This document shows, piece by piece, positions 1 to 5,906 of a stretch of 38,191 nucleotides of DNA. Position 1 is the stretch's first letter. Each line of letters starts with the position of its first letter. The notes beneath the pieces were generated by a model. It worked only from the letters and a program-made list of their open reading frames with translations. It had not been told where the DNA came from and did not search any database. This stretch comes from a virus, in the IMG/VR virus record IMGVR_UViG_3300031576_000176, positions 1 through 38,191 of that record. One strand, given 5' to 3'. Both the position numbers and the translations under genes were made by a program.

Positions 1-26
1 GATTTCGGTGCTTCTTGCCCCACAAC
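1..26. repeat. Terminal direct repeat, left copy
   Basis: The first 26 bases are identical to 38166-38191. This is either the overlap left when a circular or permuted genome is assembled, or a short true terminal repeat. A minus-strand reading frame continues through the joined ends, which favours a contiguous circle of about 38165 bases. Confidence 0.95.
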
Positions 27-109
27 AGAGCCCCAAGAGTCGAGCAAGTCATCGAGCCACTCTTCAGGTGGTACATAGCCGCACTAATCGCCATTTCCGT
101 CTTGGTCAC
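1..109 (-). CDS. Winged-helix-like DNA-binding protein, N-terminal part (gene crosses the join)
   Basis: This gene starts at a GTG (107-109) and runs through position 1 into the right end, stopping at 38008; the two parts together encode 88 residues. The GTG overlaps the TGA of the upstream gene (GTGA), and AAAGG lies about 6 bases upstream. Residues 1-60 have the spacing of a small winged helix: helix 1 near residues 6-16, a probable helix 2 at 21-30, and a recognition-helix-like stretch at 38-52 (SYARPAGKLLHLMKRKG). This suggests a phage DNA-binding regulator. The fold is inferred from pattern only and no named family was recognised. Confidence 0.65.
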   Translation of the reverse strand, partial: MTKTEMAISAAMYHLKSGSMTCSTLGALLWGKKHRN

Positions 110-309
110 GTGCGCCTTTCTTGGGAACAGCGCTTCCGGGCCAGTGACCCTTTGATCTTGGGCCAGGAAAAGAACGCCAGCGCAGTATCCCGACCCTGCT
201 CATAATGACAGACGCGGATTCCGTCCTTGTCCTCGTACCACCACCACTCGCCCCAGCCCTTAACCTCGGTTGGCTTCTGAGGCTTGAGCCTGAGCTTCAT
301 CGATGTCAT
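106..309 (-). CDS. Small Trp-rich hypothetical protein
   Basis: This 67-residue product is joined to both neighbours by four-base overlaps (ATGA upstream, GTGA downstream), which indicates translational coupling. Residues 18-30 are rich in tryptophan (GWGEWWWYEDKDG), suggesting a small beta-sheet fold, and the C-terminus is basic. No membrane segment or metal site is visible and no family was recognised. A second ATG at codon 4 could be the true start. Confidence 0.7.
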   Translation of the reverse strand: MTSMKLRLKPQKPTEVKGWGEWWWYEDKDGIRVCHYEQGRDTALAFFSWPKIKGSLARKRCSQERRT

Positions 310-476
310 GGCTTCGTCCCTTGGGATTGGTGTAGCAGACGAGGTGGATGTACCATCGCCTCGATTCCCTTCCGATACAGCTTCTTATCCTCCTCGGCTA
401 GCTCTGCGTACTTTTCAAGGTAGAGCCTGAGGATCTCAAGCATCGTCTGATTCGGGGGCACGTAGTCAAAAGTCAT
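306..476 (-). CDS. Small helical hypothetical protein
   Basis: This 56-codon frame is flanked by ATGA overlaps on both sides. The product is mostly helical: residues 11-45 form an amphipathic stretch (MLEILRLYLEKYAELAEE) followed by a charged helix. The C-terminal ten residues look disordered. No family was recognised. Coding status rests on the perfect tiling with its neighbours and the protein-like composition. Confidence 0.7.
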   Translation of the reverse strand: MTFDYVPPNQTMLEILRLYLEKYAELAEEDKKLYRKGIEAMVHPPRLLHQSQGTKP

Positions 477-589
477 GGTCTGTACCTGACCTGTTTAGCG
501 ATACACGTGCCCCGCTGACAGAACCGTATCTCCCCGCCGACACACCACTCCCATGGACTCCACCGATGCTTGTGTTTCTCTATCTTCAT
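473..589 (-). CDS. 38-residue Cys/Trp-rich mini-protein
   Basis: The ATG overlaps the TGA of the upstream gene and its own TGA overlaps the next ATG. The product is basic, with three Trp and three Cys (Cys16, Cys24, Cys29), enough for a small metal site or disulfide. The function is unknown. Its place in an unbroken chain of coupled genes is the main support. Confidence 0.6.
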   Translation of the reverse strand: MKIEKHKHRWSPWEWCVGGEIRFCQRGTCIAKQVRYRP

Positions 590-855
590 GATCTACGAAT
601 CTCCTTAGCGATCTCGGCATACTCGCCCCAGCAGATGCAAGAACACCCATCCTTCGCCGGGCAACGCCCTTCGTGGTGCGCCTCCGCAATCTTGGCGCAC
701 CGCTCGCGCTCCTCGGTGATGGCCGCAGCAATGACCTCTTCGCCGTTCTTGATCCTCCATCCCGTGATAGCGCTGGTAGCGGTCTTGGCCCCATCTGAGA
801 CTTGTATTTCAACTGGTGCGATTTCTAGGGCGGCGGCCCATTCTTTCGGCGTCAT
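586..855 (-). CDS. Small protein with EERERCAKIAE-type helix and Cys-rich tail
   Basis: The start at 855 is chosen because AAGGAG lies 7 bases upstream; an in-frame ATG at 945 has no such site. The 89-residue product has a charged helix (ITEERERCAKIAEAH), a pattern seen in many phage proteins of unknown role. It is followed by a Cys-rich stretch (CPAKDGCSCICW) that may bind zinc. It ends in an ATGA overlap with the next gene. Confidence 0.75.
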   Translation of the reverse strand: MTPKEWAAALEIAPVEIQVSDGAKTATSAITGWRIKNGEEVIAAAITEERERCAKIAEAHHEGRCPAKDGCSCICWGEYAEIAKEIRRS

Positions 856-883
856 GCTGATTCTCCTTCTCGCTTTATGATGC

Positions 884-1336
884 CTAGCTTTTCTCTCGCC
901 TCCGTTCCAGCAGGAATTCATCCTTGTACTCCGGAACTTTCCCATCTTCGTGAAACTTATAGCACTCGAACTCCGGTTCGGGAATCGAGGTCATCGTTAC
1001 GCCCATGCATACCGTGTTCCAGCCGCCTTCCCACCACCCGGGGGTCCACTGGGTCGGATGTGTCGGGGGGTCGCCGTAGTGCCAGTCCCTAGGAAGTTTT
1101 CCCGAGAAGCGGATATGATCATAAATTCCTTGCCCATAAGACCTGTAAACATCATCGACAAGGCAGACCATGAACATCTGCCCACAGGCCTGACACCGGA
1201 TGGGTTTCACAAACTTCTTCAGATCTTCTTCTGGCTCTTTCCATCGAGGGCATCCATTAAGATCATACCAAAGAGGCTTGGCCGGAAGCCCCAGCTTCTT
1301 TGCCATTCCCCAGATTTCTTCATACCCATCAAGCAT
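884..1336 (-). CDS. 150-residue hypothetical protein with CxxC motif
   Basis: The ATG follows GGGAGG at a spacing of 4. The product has a CQACGQMF motif at residues 48-55, preceded by CPRW near 29, suggesting a zinc-ribbon-like element. A Trp/Pro-rich centre (PTHPTQWTPGWWEGGW) and a highly charged C-terminus follow. It starts about 60 bases after the preceding 32-residue frame, and 28 bases separate its stop from the next start. No family was recognised. Confidence 0.75.
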   Translation of the reverse strand: MLDGYEEIWGMAKKLGLPAKPLWYDLNGCPRWKEPEEDLKKFVKPIRCQACGQMFMVCLVDDVYRSYGQGIYDHIRFSGKLPRDWHYGDPPTHPTQWTPGWWEGGWNTVCMGVTMTSIPEPEFECYKFHEDGKVPEYKDEFLLERRREKS

Positions 1337-1394
1337 ATGGCCTCCCTAATATTAAAAGGGGCCCGCATTACGACGTAAGGGCCAACGTAGCGGG

Positions 1395-1493
1395 CTACAC
1401 GGAGGAAGTATATTCCCAGCATCTAGTTGAGCTAGTTGATGCTGGGCTGTACCCTTGTTTTGCGACACGGCTCAACTCGCCCCTTCTTTTCAT
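1395..1493 (-). CDS. 32-residue basic mini-protein
   Basis: This ORF is coupled to the upstream gene by an ATGA overlap. The product begins MKRRGELSRVAKQGYSP and is basic and Ser/Thr-rich. Nothing else identifies it, and it could be a chance frame. The overlap geometry, identical to that of its neighbours, is the main argument. Confidence 0.4.
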   Translation of the reverse strand: MKRRGELSRVAKQGYSPASTSSTRCWEYTSSV

Positions 1494-1669
1494 GCGGATA
1501 CCATTTCAAAAAACTCATAAAACGTCTCTAGCTTTATATCATAGGACACAGAAGGATTGTCAGAGGCCCGTATCAGGATGCGCAGCGTAGATAAGTTCAT
1601 TTGCTCAACAACCCACAAGGACTTATCCTCTAGGCTTCTATACGTCTGACCCACATGAACAGGAATCAT
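1490..1669 (-). CDS. Small hypothetical protein, SH3-like beta pattern
   Basis: The start at 1669 (ATGA overlap with the upstream stop) is preferred to an ATG at 1738 that would intrude far into the preceding gene. The 59-residue product (MIPVHVGQTYRSLEDKSLW) reads like a five-strand small beta-barrel, as in many phage proteins that start VGQ.Y. This is a fold guess only. Confidence 0.7.
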   Translation of the reverse strand: MIPVHVGQTYRSLEDKSLWVVEQMNLSTLRILIRASDNPSVSYDIKLETFYEFFEMVSA

Positions 1670-1866
1670 TGGTGTCTGATTTCTTCCTCTCTCCAGTATT
1701 CCCACTCGTCGTAAAACTCGTCTCGCCATTGCCGCCACTTCTTTAGTTTTTCCTTATCCAGGCGGATCTCTTTCGGTGGTTTCATCTTCTTCTCTATGGG
1801 ATACAGAGAGTTATTAGGAGGATCTACCCAATCCTGGCTATGGGGCTGCTCTACTATGTCTTTCAT
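1666..1866 (-). CDS. Trp-rich helical small protein, paralogue of the gene at 11324-11569
   Basis: The 66-residue product has a Pro-rich N-terminus and a charged C-terminal helix with W44-R45 and an EWEYW motif at 54-58. The pattern L-x2-E-x4-WR-x8-EWEYW occurs with identical spacing in the product of 11324-11569, so the two are probably duplicated. The start overlaps the end of the primase gene by 29 bases. The stop sits in an ATGA junction. The role is unknown; the aromatic helix could form a protein-protein interface. Confidence 0.75.
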   Translation of the reverse strand: MKDIVEQPHSQDWVDPPNNSLYPIEKKMKPPKEIRLDKEKLKKWRQWRDEFYDEWEYWREEEIRHQ

Positions 1867-2749
1867 GGGTCACTTTTATAGAGTTATAAATGGACACGAC
1901 TTCATCCCATTCAAGAGGAGGATTGTTCATGGAGTTTCTATATCGAAGCAGCTCTAGAATACGGGTTTCGGGCACACTCTTCCACACCAGCCGACCTACG
2001 TAACGGGCCATATCGTTGTTTCTCGTGCCCTCACTACTGGCTAGGATTGGCGTCATCCTCTTTGAGCGTCTTTTCAATATATTGCTTGATCCTCTCAAGC
2101 GAGGCTCCTGGGTCAGTATTAAAGCTAGCAAGGAAGGTGTGCAAATCTTTAAGAGGAAAGACCGTGTTAATGTTGTAGGTAGGCCCACTGAGTTCAATGG
2201 AGAGCCCAGAGGCCCCAAAAAGAAGGGATAAGCGATGGTCGCTGATGCCGGTGGAAAAGAGGTTGGGCACTCCAGAGGAGTAAGTATATGTCGGTTGAAT
2301 AGGTAGGGCAGGCTGTTGGGCAGGTGCGTTGGCGGACATACTATAAACCCTCCATCGGCTCGAATATCGATCCCTGGTCTAAGCCCAGCAGAGCTAGGTA
2401 TGTGTTGTACATGGTCGGGGTATTGAAAATAAAAATGGTATCCACCGCCCCCGGTTCTAACGGTCGCTTCCTCACTCCGAAGGCCGAGTTCAGCAAGCGA
2501 TGCTGTTCCCCCGTGACGGGGGTCACAATCCAAGACCACAAGTCCAGAGGCTCGTCCTGTGATAAGACCAATCCCACTAACCTTGTCGTCTTCATGGAAC
2601 CATTCCCATAAATTCTCTAATGAAGGGATGGAGTCCTGAAGGCCCTTCCACGGTATCAAAGGCCTTTTTGACCCAGGAGCAACGGGAACAGGCACGAGAT
2701 TCAATGAATGGTATATCTCGGATATCTTCAGCCAGTTGAACGAATTCAT
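1838..2749 (-). CDS. Prim-pol type DNA primase (bifunctional primase/polymerase)
   Basis: This 303-residue protein probably makes primers for replication. The N-terminus has the typical prim-pol opening (PVPVAPGSKRPLIPWKGLQ, residues 20-38). The metal-binding pair is D74/D76 in VVLDCDP, followed by TGGGGYHFYF (H105) and GIDIRADGGFIVCPP (126-140). The C-terminal residues 236-295 match a primase C-terminal (PriCT-1) domain: SSEGTRNNDMARYVG, then PPLEWDEVVSI. Between these domains, residues about 155-235 are of odd composition, rich in Pro/Leu/Ser, and a second convincing frame (2034-2339) lies here. That is either genuine dual coding or two compensating frameshifts. No good ribosome site precedes the ATG. 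Its 5' end overlaps another gene by 158 bases. Confidence 0.85.
   Translation of the reverse strand: MNSFNWLKISEIYHSLNLVPVPVAPGSKRPLIPWKGLQDSIPSLENLWEWFHEDDKVSGIGLITGRASGLVVLDCDPRHGGTASLAELGLRSEEATVRTGGGGYHFYFQYPDHVQHIPSSAGLRPGIDIRADGGFIVCPPTHLPNSLPYLFNRHILTPLECPTSFPPASATIAYPFFLGPLGSPLNSVGLPTTLTRSFLLKICTPSLLALILTQEPRLRGSSNILKRRSKRMTPILASSEGTRNNDMARYVGRLVWKSVPETRILELLRYRNSMNNPPLEWDEVVSIYNSIKVTHERHSRAAP
2034..2339 (-). CDS. Nested 101-residue protein inside the primase gene
   Basis: This ORF lies wholly inside the primase gene in another frame. GGAGGG precedes its ATG by about 8 bases. The product is protein-like throughout: a Pro/Gln-rich N-terminus, beta-type centre (LSLLFGASGLSIELSG) and amphipathic C-terminal helix (SLERIKQYIEKTLKEDD). 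The primase frame in the same stretch looks like a poor linker. It may be an overprinted gene, or the true middle of the primase if two indels are present. The function is unknown. Confidence 0.6.
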   Translation of the reverse strand: MSANAPAQQPALPIQPTYTYSSGVPNLFSTGISDHRLSLLFGASGLSIELSGPTYNINTVFPLKDLHTFLASFNTDPGASLERIKQYIEKTLKEDDANPSQ

Positions 2750-2891
2750 AATATTTGTAAAAGGACTGGTTATCCGCCATAAAGCGACGGGAATCGTACC
2801 AATACCAAACGGAACCCTCGTCCTCGTATTCCACTAGGACAGGATGCCCCATAGGGCTTACGGCACAGACTTTGAATTCTTTTCTAACCAT
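2592..2891 (-). CDS. 99-residue hypothetical protein overlapping the primase start
   Basis: Residues 1-55 look like a compact beta-rich domain (VCAVSPMGHPVLVEYEDEG, VWYWYDSRRF). The C-terminal half is read in a different frame from the primase N-terminus. It overlaps the upstream Nmad1-like gene by 34 bases. A CSRC motif at about 69-72 may be incidental. No family was recognised, and the long 3' overlap leaves the true C-terminus uncertain. Confidence 0.6.
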   Translation of the reverse strand: MVRKEFKVCAVSPMGHPVLVEYEDEGSVWYWYDSRRFMADNQSFYKYYEFVQLAEDIRDIPFIESRACSRCSWVKKAFDTVEGPSGLHPFIREFMGMVP

Positions 2892-3184
2892 AGATGATAC
2901 AGGATAGCCATATAATTTCGTATATCCATGATGGTGTCTTTAACACTCTCCTCTACGCGAGCCTCTTGACGCCGTACCATAAGATTACCGAGACGACACA
3001 GCTTATCAGAGACCCTAACAAGGACCCCTTGTTCCGCGCTGGCTACACCAAAGGCTTCGCACGCCTTGAGATTCTTATTGCAATCATCCTCCGTGGCGTA
3101 GTCAGATGCCTTACGTTCCATGATAGCCCGCTCTTCTTCACACAGCCCCTCTAAAATCTTCAGTCGTTCGCTGATCTTTGCCAT
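2858..3184 (-). CDS. Nucleotide modification associated domain 1 (DUF1599-like) protein
   Basis: The start at 3184 follows GGAG at a spacing of 6-7; an ATG at 3196 is the alternative. The 108-residue product matches the DUF1599/Nmad1 pattern: K25ASDYA, DDCNKN, GVLVRVSDKLCRL (53-65), and ESVKDTIMDIRNY (79-91). These families were named from gene neighbourhoods linked to modified nucleotides in phages. It neighbours DUF6899- and DUF4406-like genes, so a role in nucleotide pools or base modification is plausible but inferred. Confidence 0.75.
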   Translation of the reverse strand: MAKISERLKILEGLCEEERAIMERKASDYATEDDCNKNLKACEAFGVASAEQGVLVRVSDKLCRLGNLMVRRQEARVEESVKDTIMDIRNYMAILYHLWLEKNSKSVP

Positions 3185-3422
3185 AGATATCTCCATTTGC
3201 TCTTATCTTGATGTCCTCGTACGGGCCCACAAGACGCCTATAGAACTCTAACTTTGCGCATTCCAAGGCCCCAATAACGGCATTATAGTCCGTGTAGTTA
3301 TGCCCGTATTGGTCTAAAAAGTTCAAGCATTGTGTGGTAATAGCATAATTTAGCTCGCCCGGACTCATGGGCCTGTGTCCTCCATCAACGGCTTTTCTTT
3401 GTTCTTTGGTTATGTAGGGCAT
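3138..3422 (-). CDS. DUF6899-like conserved phage protein
   Basis: This 94-residue product matches a small protein common in phages. It opens MPYITKEQRKAVDGG, continues ELNYAITTQCLNFLDQYG, then DYNAVIGALECAKLEFYRR (67-73 carry the ALECAKLE core) and closes VGPYEDIKIRANGDIY. The recognisable domain ends near residue 79. The last 15 residues are read in the overlap with the next gene. The biochemical role is unknown. It overlaps the DUF4406-like gene by 38 bases. Confidence 0.85.
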   Translation of the reverse strand: MPYITKEQRKAVDGGHRPMSPGELNYAITTQCLNFLDQYGHNYTDYNAVIGALECAKLEFYRRLVGPYEDIKIRANGDIYGKDQRTTEDFRGAV

Positions 3423-3747
3423 AGTGCCTCCAAAGACTCTTATAGTTACAAGTCACAAACTTCCCTAGTTTCTTGGCTAGCCTGCACTCCCTGTCGGCTC
3501 CTTTAGACTCACCTCTTAGTCTAAAGACAGCATCGCACTTGTCCAACCATGCTTCGTCGTACTGAAGATTCTCTTCCCATGTCATAGGATGGACCAAGTT
3601 CCACAATTCATTTACGTGGGGAACAAACGGAAAGAAGCCAAGTTGTCGTAGCTTATGACCCGCATCAATGGCTTTCCTGACATTTTGTGTAAGGTTACCA
3701 CTAGAGGTAATAGGCCCTGCTACGTAGACGTAGATATTTTTCTTCAT
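3385..3747 (-). CDS. DUF4406 / nucleoside deoxyribosyltransferase-like protein
   Basis: This is a 120-residue protein of the nucleoside 2-deoxyribosyltransferase-like superfamily. Visible motifs are YVAGPITSSG (8-17), a middle NELW, AWLDKCDAVFRL (66-77) and SKGADRECRLAKKLGK (81-96), where E87 takes the place of the catalytic glutamate. Family members act on, or bind, nucleosides and nucleotides. The ATG overlaps the upstream TGA (ATGA). With Nmad1 and DUF6899 next door it probably serves nucleotide metabolism in infected cells. Confidence 0.8.
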   Translation of the reverse strand: MKKNIYVYVAGPITSSGNLTQNVRKAIDAGHKLRQLGFFPFVPHVNELWNLVHPMTWEENLQYDEAWLDKCDAVFRLRGESKGADRECRLAKKLGKFVTCNYKSLWRHYALHNQRTKKSR

Positions 3748-3872
3748 CGGAGGGCCATGTCACAGGCCTTCAAGATTATTCGTTTTGAAACGCGCACAGG
3801 CGTACGGTCATCACAACGAGAGCTAGCTGCTTTATATCTGAACCTTGGATGGTCGTTAATAAACTCCAGCAA
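3744..3872 (-). CDS. Small basic protein, probable TTG start, frame open further upstream
   Basis: AGGAGG at 3878-3883 sits five bases before a TTG, giving a 42-residue product (LLEFINDHPRFRYKAASSRC...). The same frame stays open and protein-like for 19 more codons, back to the TGA that ends the preceding 44-residue gene. The two could therefore be halves of one gene split by an in-frame stop. The function is unknown. Confidence 0.5.
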   Translation of the reverse strand: MLEFINDHPRFRYKAASSRCDDRTPVRVSKRIILKACDMALR

Positions 3873-3929
3873 CAGAACCTCCTGGTCGCGCGTTAATTGG
3901 GGCGTCCAGCCTGCCGCGTAAGTAATCGG

Positions 3930-4064
3930 TCAACCCTTTGTGCCATGTCTGTTAAACCACCGATCAAAAATAACACCATGTTTAGTAACGCCTTTCTTCA
4001 CTAACCGTACTCGATTTTTTCCCCAACGACGAAAATCAGCAGCCAATCGTTGGACGATAGTCAT
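3930..4064 (-). CDS. 44-residue basic hypothetical protein
   Basis: GGAG lies 7-8 bases upstream of the ATG, just after the RusA-like stop. The product (MTIVQRLAADFRRWGKNRV...) is strongly basic and ends in TGA. The downstream frame continues in phase for another 61 codons (see 3744-3872), so this may be the N-terminal half of an interrupted gene. Confidence 0.55.
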   Translation of the reverse strand: MTIVQRLAADFRRWGKNRVRLVKKGVTKHGVIFDRWFNRHGTKG

Positions 4065-4068
4065 ACAC

Positions 4069-4452
4069 TCACTCCTTTTTATGGTAGACGACAGAAATCT
4101 CTACGCCTTCATCTCGTTTCGTACCTACGTATATCCGATCCATTCCGTAAGATCCGGCCCACTCCTTATCGTCCAAACCCAGCGCATCCTTAGACAGCGC
4201 ATCCTGAACGGAATGAGTCAGGCTGTCCAGGTCCGCGTGATCGAGCGAGGCAAATTTATAAATAATACCGGAGACCACATACTCGTTCTTCTCGGGTTCC
4301 CGTCCACCGGCTTTTAGAAAAGCCTTTGCGATGCGTCTCCTCCATCTCTTCAGATCATCGGGCACGTAAGGTCGTCCTCTATACCCCCTTCTATAGGGAG
4401 CGTAGCGAGGAACTGGCCCATGAACGCTAAAGACAACCTCTGTCTGCCCCAC
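4069..4452 (-). CDS. RusA-like Holliday junction resolvase
   Basis: This 127-residue protein has the RusA length and core motif D71HADLDSLTHSVQDAL followed by GLDDKEW. By comparison with E. coli RusA, D74, D76 and one of D94/D95 take the places of the catalytic aspartates D70, D72 and D91. The lysine K76 of the E. coli enzyme is replaced by H80. RusA enzymes cut four-way DNA junctions and would resolve replication or packaging intermediates. The start is a GTG with GAGGGA about 6 bases upstream. The gene overlaps the preceding membrane-protein ORF by 103 bases. Confidence 0.85.
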   Translation of the reverse strand: MGQTEVVFSVHGPVPRYAPYRRGYRGRPYVPDDLKRWRRRIAKAFLKAGGREPEKNEYVVSGIIYKFASLDHADLDSLTHSVQDALSKDALGLDDKEWAGSYGMDRIYVGTKRDEGVEISVVYHKKE

Positions 4453-4571
4453 GGATATTCCCTCTCTATTCTCTTAGCATGATGCCACAAGGACACTAAC
4501 AAGGAAGCCAACAAGAAACCAAGTAATGCCCACAAAAACACCAGGAAGGCAACCCGAAGAACGGTTTTCAT
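4350..4571 (-). CDS. Small membrane protein, one N-terminal membrane segment
   Basis: Residues 4-29 form a single hydrophobic segment (VLRVAFLVFLWALLGFLLAS) followed by a basic region. The last third overlaps the RusA-like gene in another frame, so the C-terminal end may be incidental. The ATG lies three bases after the preceding TGA. No strong ribosome site is seen; expression may be coupled to the exonuclease gene. Confidence 0.55.
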   Translation of the reverse strand: MKTVLRVAFLVFLWALLGFLLASLLVSLWHHAKRIEREYPWGRQRLSLAFMGQFLATLPIEGGIEDDLTCPMI

Positions 4572-4574
4572 GGC

Positions 4575-5291
4575 TCATCGAATAATAACCCCCTTCACCA
4601 TCTCTGCTTTTCCTATAGACCACCCACCACACTTTTGACACTGGTAACGCTGGACTCTGTGTGTTCTCCTGATGGACATACCTTCCTTTCGCAGCTTCCC
4701 CGCCGTCCCACAAATAGGGCACCCTGGTCTCGTAGGATCGGCGGCAGTCAGGTGGACGTTAGGATGTGTTGAAGAAAGAGGCCGAATCCGTTCATAGGCC
4801 TGCTCGAGAACCTTCACATCCTGCCGACAATGGTTCATGACGTATCTCAAGGAGGACATTCTTCCCGCCGATGCGTCGACCCAATGCTGGCCTTTAATCA
4901 TCGTCTTTTCGTCCAGGCCCAGAAACGCGGACACGGATGCCAGCCTATTGCTGTGCAGTTTTAGTTTCTCCCTGGCAATACGCCATCCGTCGACGTGCGG
5001 AATGGGTGGAAGAGGCTTATACCTGTAATGAATAAGCCTGCTGTTAAGAAAAGGAACGTCGAATCTAGAACCATACCATGTAACCCAAAGATCCGCCGTA
5101 CTCAGCACGCTAGATAAATGAGCTACAAGGGCTTTATCGTTAGTCGGTCTCTCTTCGTAGCCACGAAAGTCCGCAAGGCTAGCAATCTCTATCTTTGGTT
5201 TTCCGTAGACTTTCCATCCTCCACACAGGATGTACCCAAAATTACTGTTGAGGTTGCTTGTTTCCAGATCCCAGCACATGATTTTTGCCAT
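4575..5291 (-). CDS. DEDD-family 3'-5' exonuclease (YprB/RNase H-like) with zinc ribbon
   Basis: This 238-residue protein has exonuclease motif I WDLET (D8, E10), motif II YGSRFDVPFL (D78) and a motif III-like HCRQDV (H154, D158), as in YprB/RNase_H_2 proteins. A C-terminal zinc ribbon uses CPIC (191-194) and CQKC (218-221). It probably trims nucleic acid 3' ends during replication or repair. The ATG overlaps the previous gene's stop by one base. The fused ribbon suggests nucleic-acid binding. Confidence 0.8.
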   Translation of the reverse strand: MAKIMCWDLETSNLNSNFGYILCGGWKVYGKPKIEIASLADFRGYEERPTNDKALVAHLSSVLSTADLWVTWYGSRFDVPFLNSRLIHYRYKPLPPIPHVDGWRIAREKLKLHSNRLASVSAFLGLDEKTMIKGQHWVDASAGRMSSLRYVMNHCRQDVKVLEQAYERIRPLSSTHPNVHLTAADPTRPGCPICGTAGKLRKEGMSIRRTHRVQRYQCQKCGGWSIGKAEMVKGVIIR

Positions 5292-5719
5292 TATAGCTCC
5301 TTTACCCCAAACATACGCAATCGTTCGATATAAGGGATGAGCACAATATCTCCCGTCTCAAACGATCTTACGGCTTCTTCGTGCGCCGTGGCCGCATCGT
5401 CCTCTGTCGAGGACAGCCTTCTGTAAAGGTCAGTTCCGACCACGTCCCGCATAAGATTAGTGCCCTCGTACGTTAGCCTGTCTAAATCTTTGACTTCTAG
5501 GTCCGATACCTTTGATATCGGTTTAGCCGCATAGATAACGGTTTCATAATTGTATCGCGTGGTGTCGAAGTCATAACGGGGGTGTGGCGTAGGCCCAAAG
5601 TTGATTCGGCTGATGATATTGGTAACCACTTCATAACTAGTCTTCCTGAGTGTCGTGACCAAGGTTCTTGAGAAGTGAATTTCGTTCATGGGTAAGGCGG
5701 TTATCTTTAATGTCGTCAT
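5291..5719 (-). CDS. 142-residue hypothetical protein
   Basis: The product is soluble, mixed alpha/beta, with an acidic C-terminal half (SSTEDDAATAHEEAVRSFE) and no metal-binding Cys. It overlaps the upstream zinc-ribbon gene by 83 bases if the first ATG is used, or 53 bases if codon 11 is used. Neither has a clear ribosome site. It sits between replication genes, but no family was recognised. Confidence 0.65.
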   Translation of the reverse strand: MTTLKITALPMNEIHFSRTLVTTLRKTSYEVVTNIISRINFGPTPHPRYDFDTTRYNYETVIYAAKPISKVSDLEVKDLDRLTYEGTNLMRDVVGTDLYRRLSSTEDDAATAHEEAVRSFETGDIVLIPYIERLRMFGVKEL

Positions 5720-5906
5720 TGGGTTTATCCGAAAGTTCAGAAGAGTATTCCTTGTTCAGTCTAACAGACATGACACAAGAGGACGAGTAGCGATAGCCAC
5801 AGGACGGGCAGGATATCTCGACAGTTTGGTGCAGCGTATTGTTGCTCTTGAATTCCTTGCTGCTCACGCTGGCCTTAGCCCCGCATTGGACGCACTTACT
5901 GGTCAT
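5637..5906 (-). CDS. Small zinc-ribbon protein
   Basis: The 89-residue product has CVQC (5-8) and CPSC (33-36) spaced as in a classical zinc ribbon, followed by a hydrophilic, probably disordered tail. It overlaps the previous gene by 11 bases. A nucleic-acid or protein-binding adaptor role is typical of such proteins, but there is no specific evidence here. Confidence 0.7.
   Translation of the reverse strand: MTSKCVQCGAKASVSSKEFKSNNTLHQTVEISCPSCGYRYSSSCVMSVRLNKEYSSELSDKPNDDIKDNRLTHERNSLLKNLGHDTQED

Noticed and set aside
3930-3932. TGA read as tryptophan (alternative genetic code)
   Set aside because: Many neighbouring genes end in TGA within tight ATGA overlaps, so TGA is an ordinary stop here.
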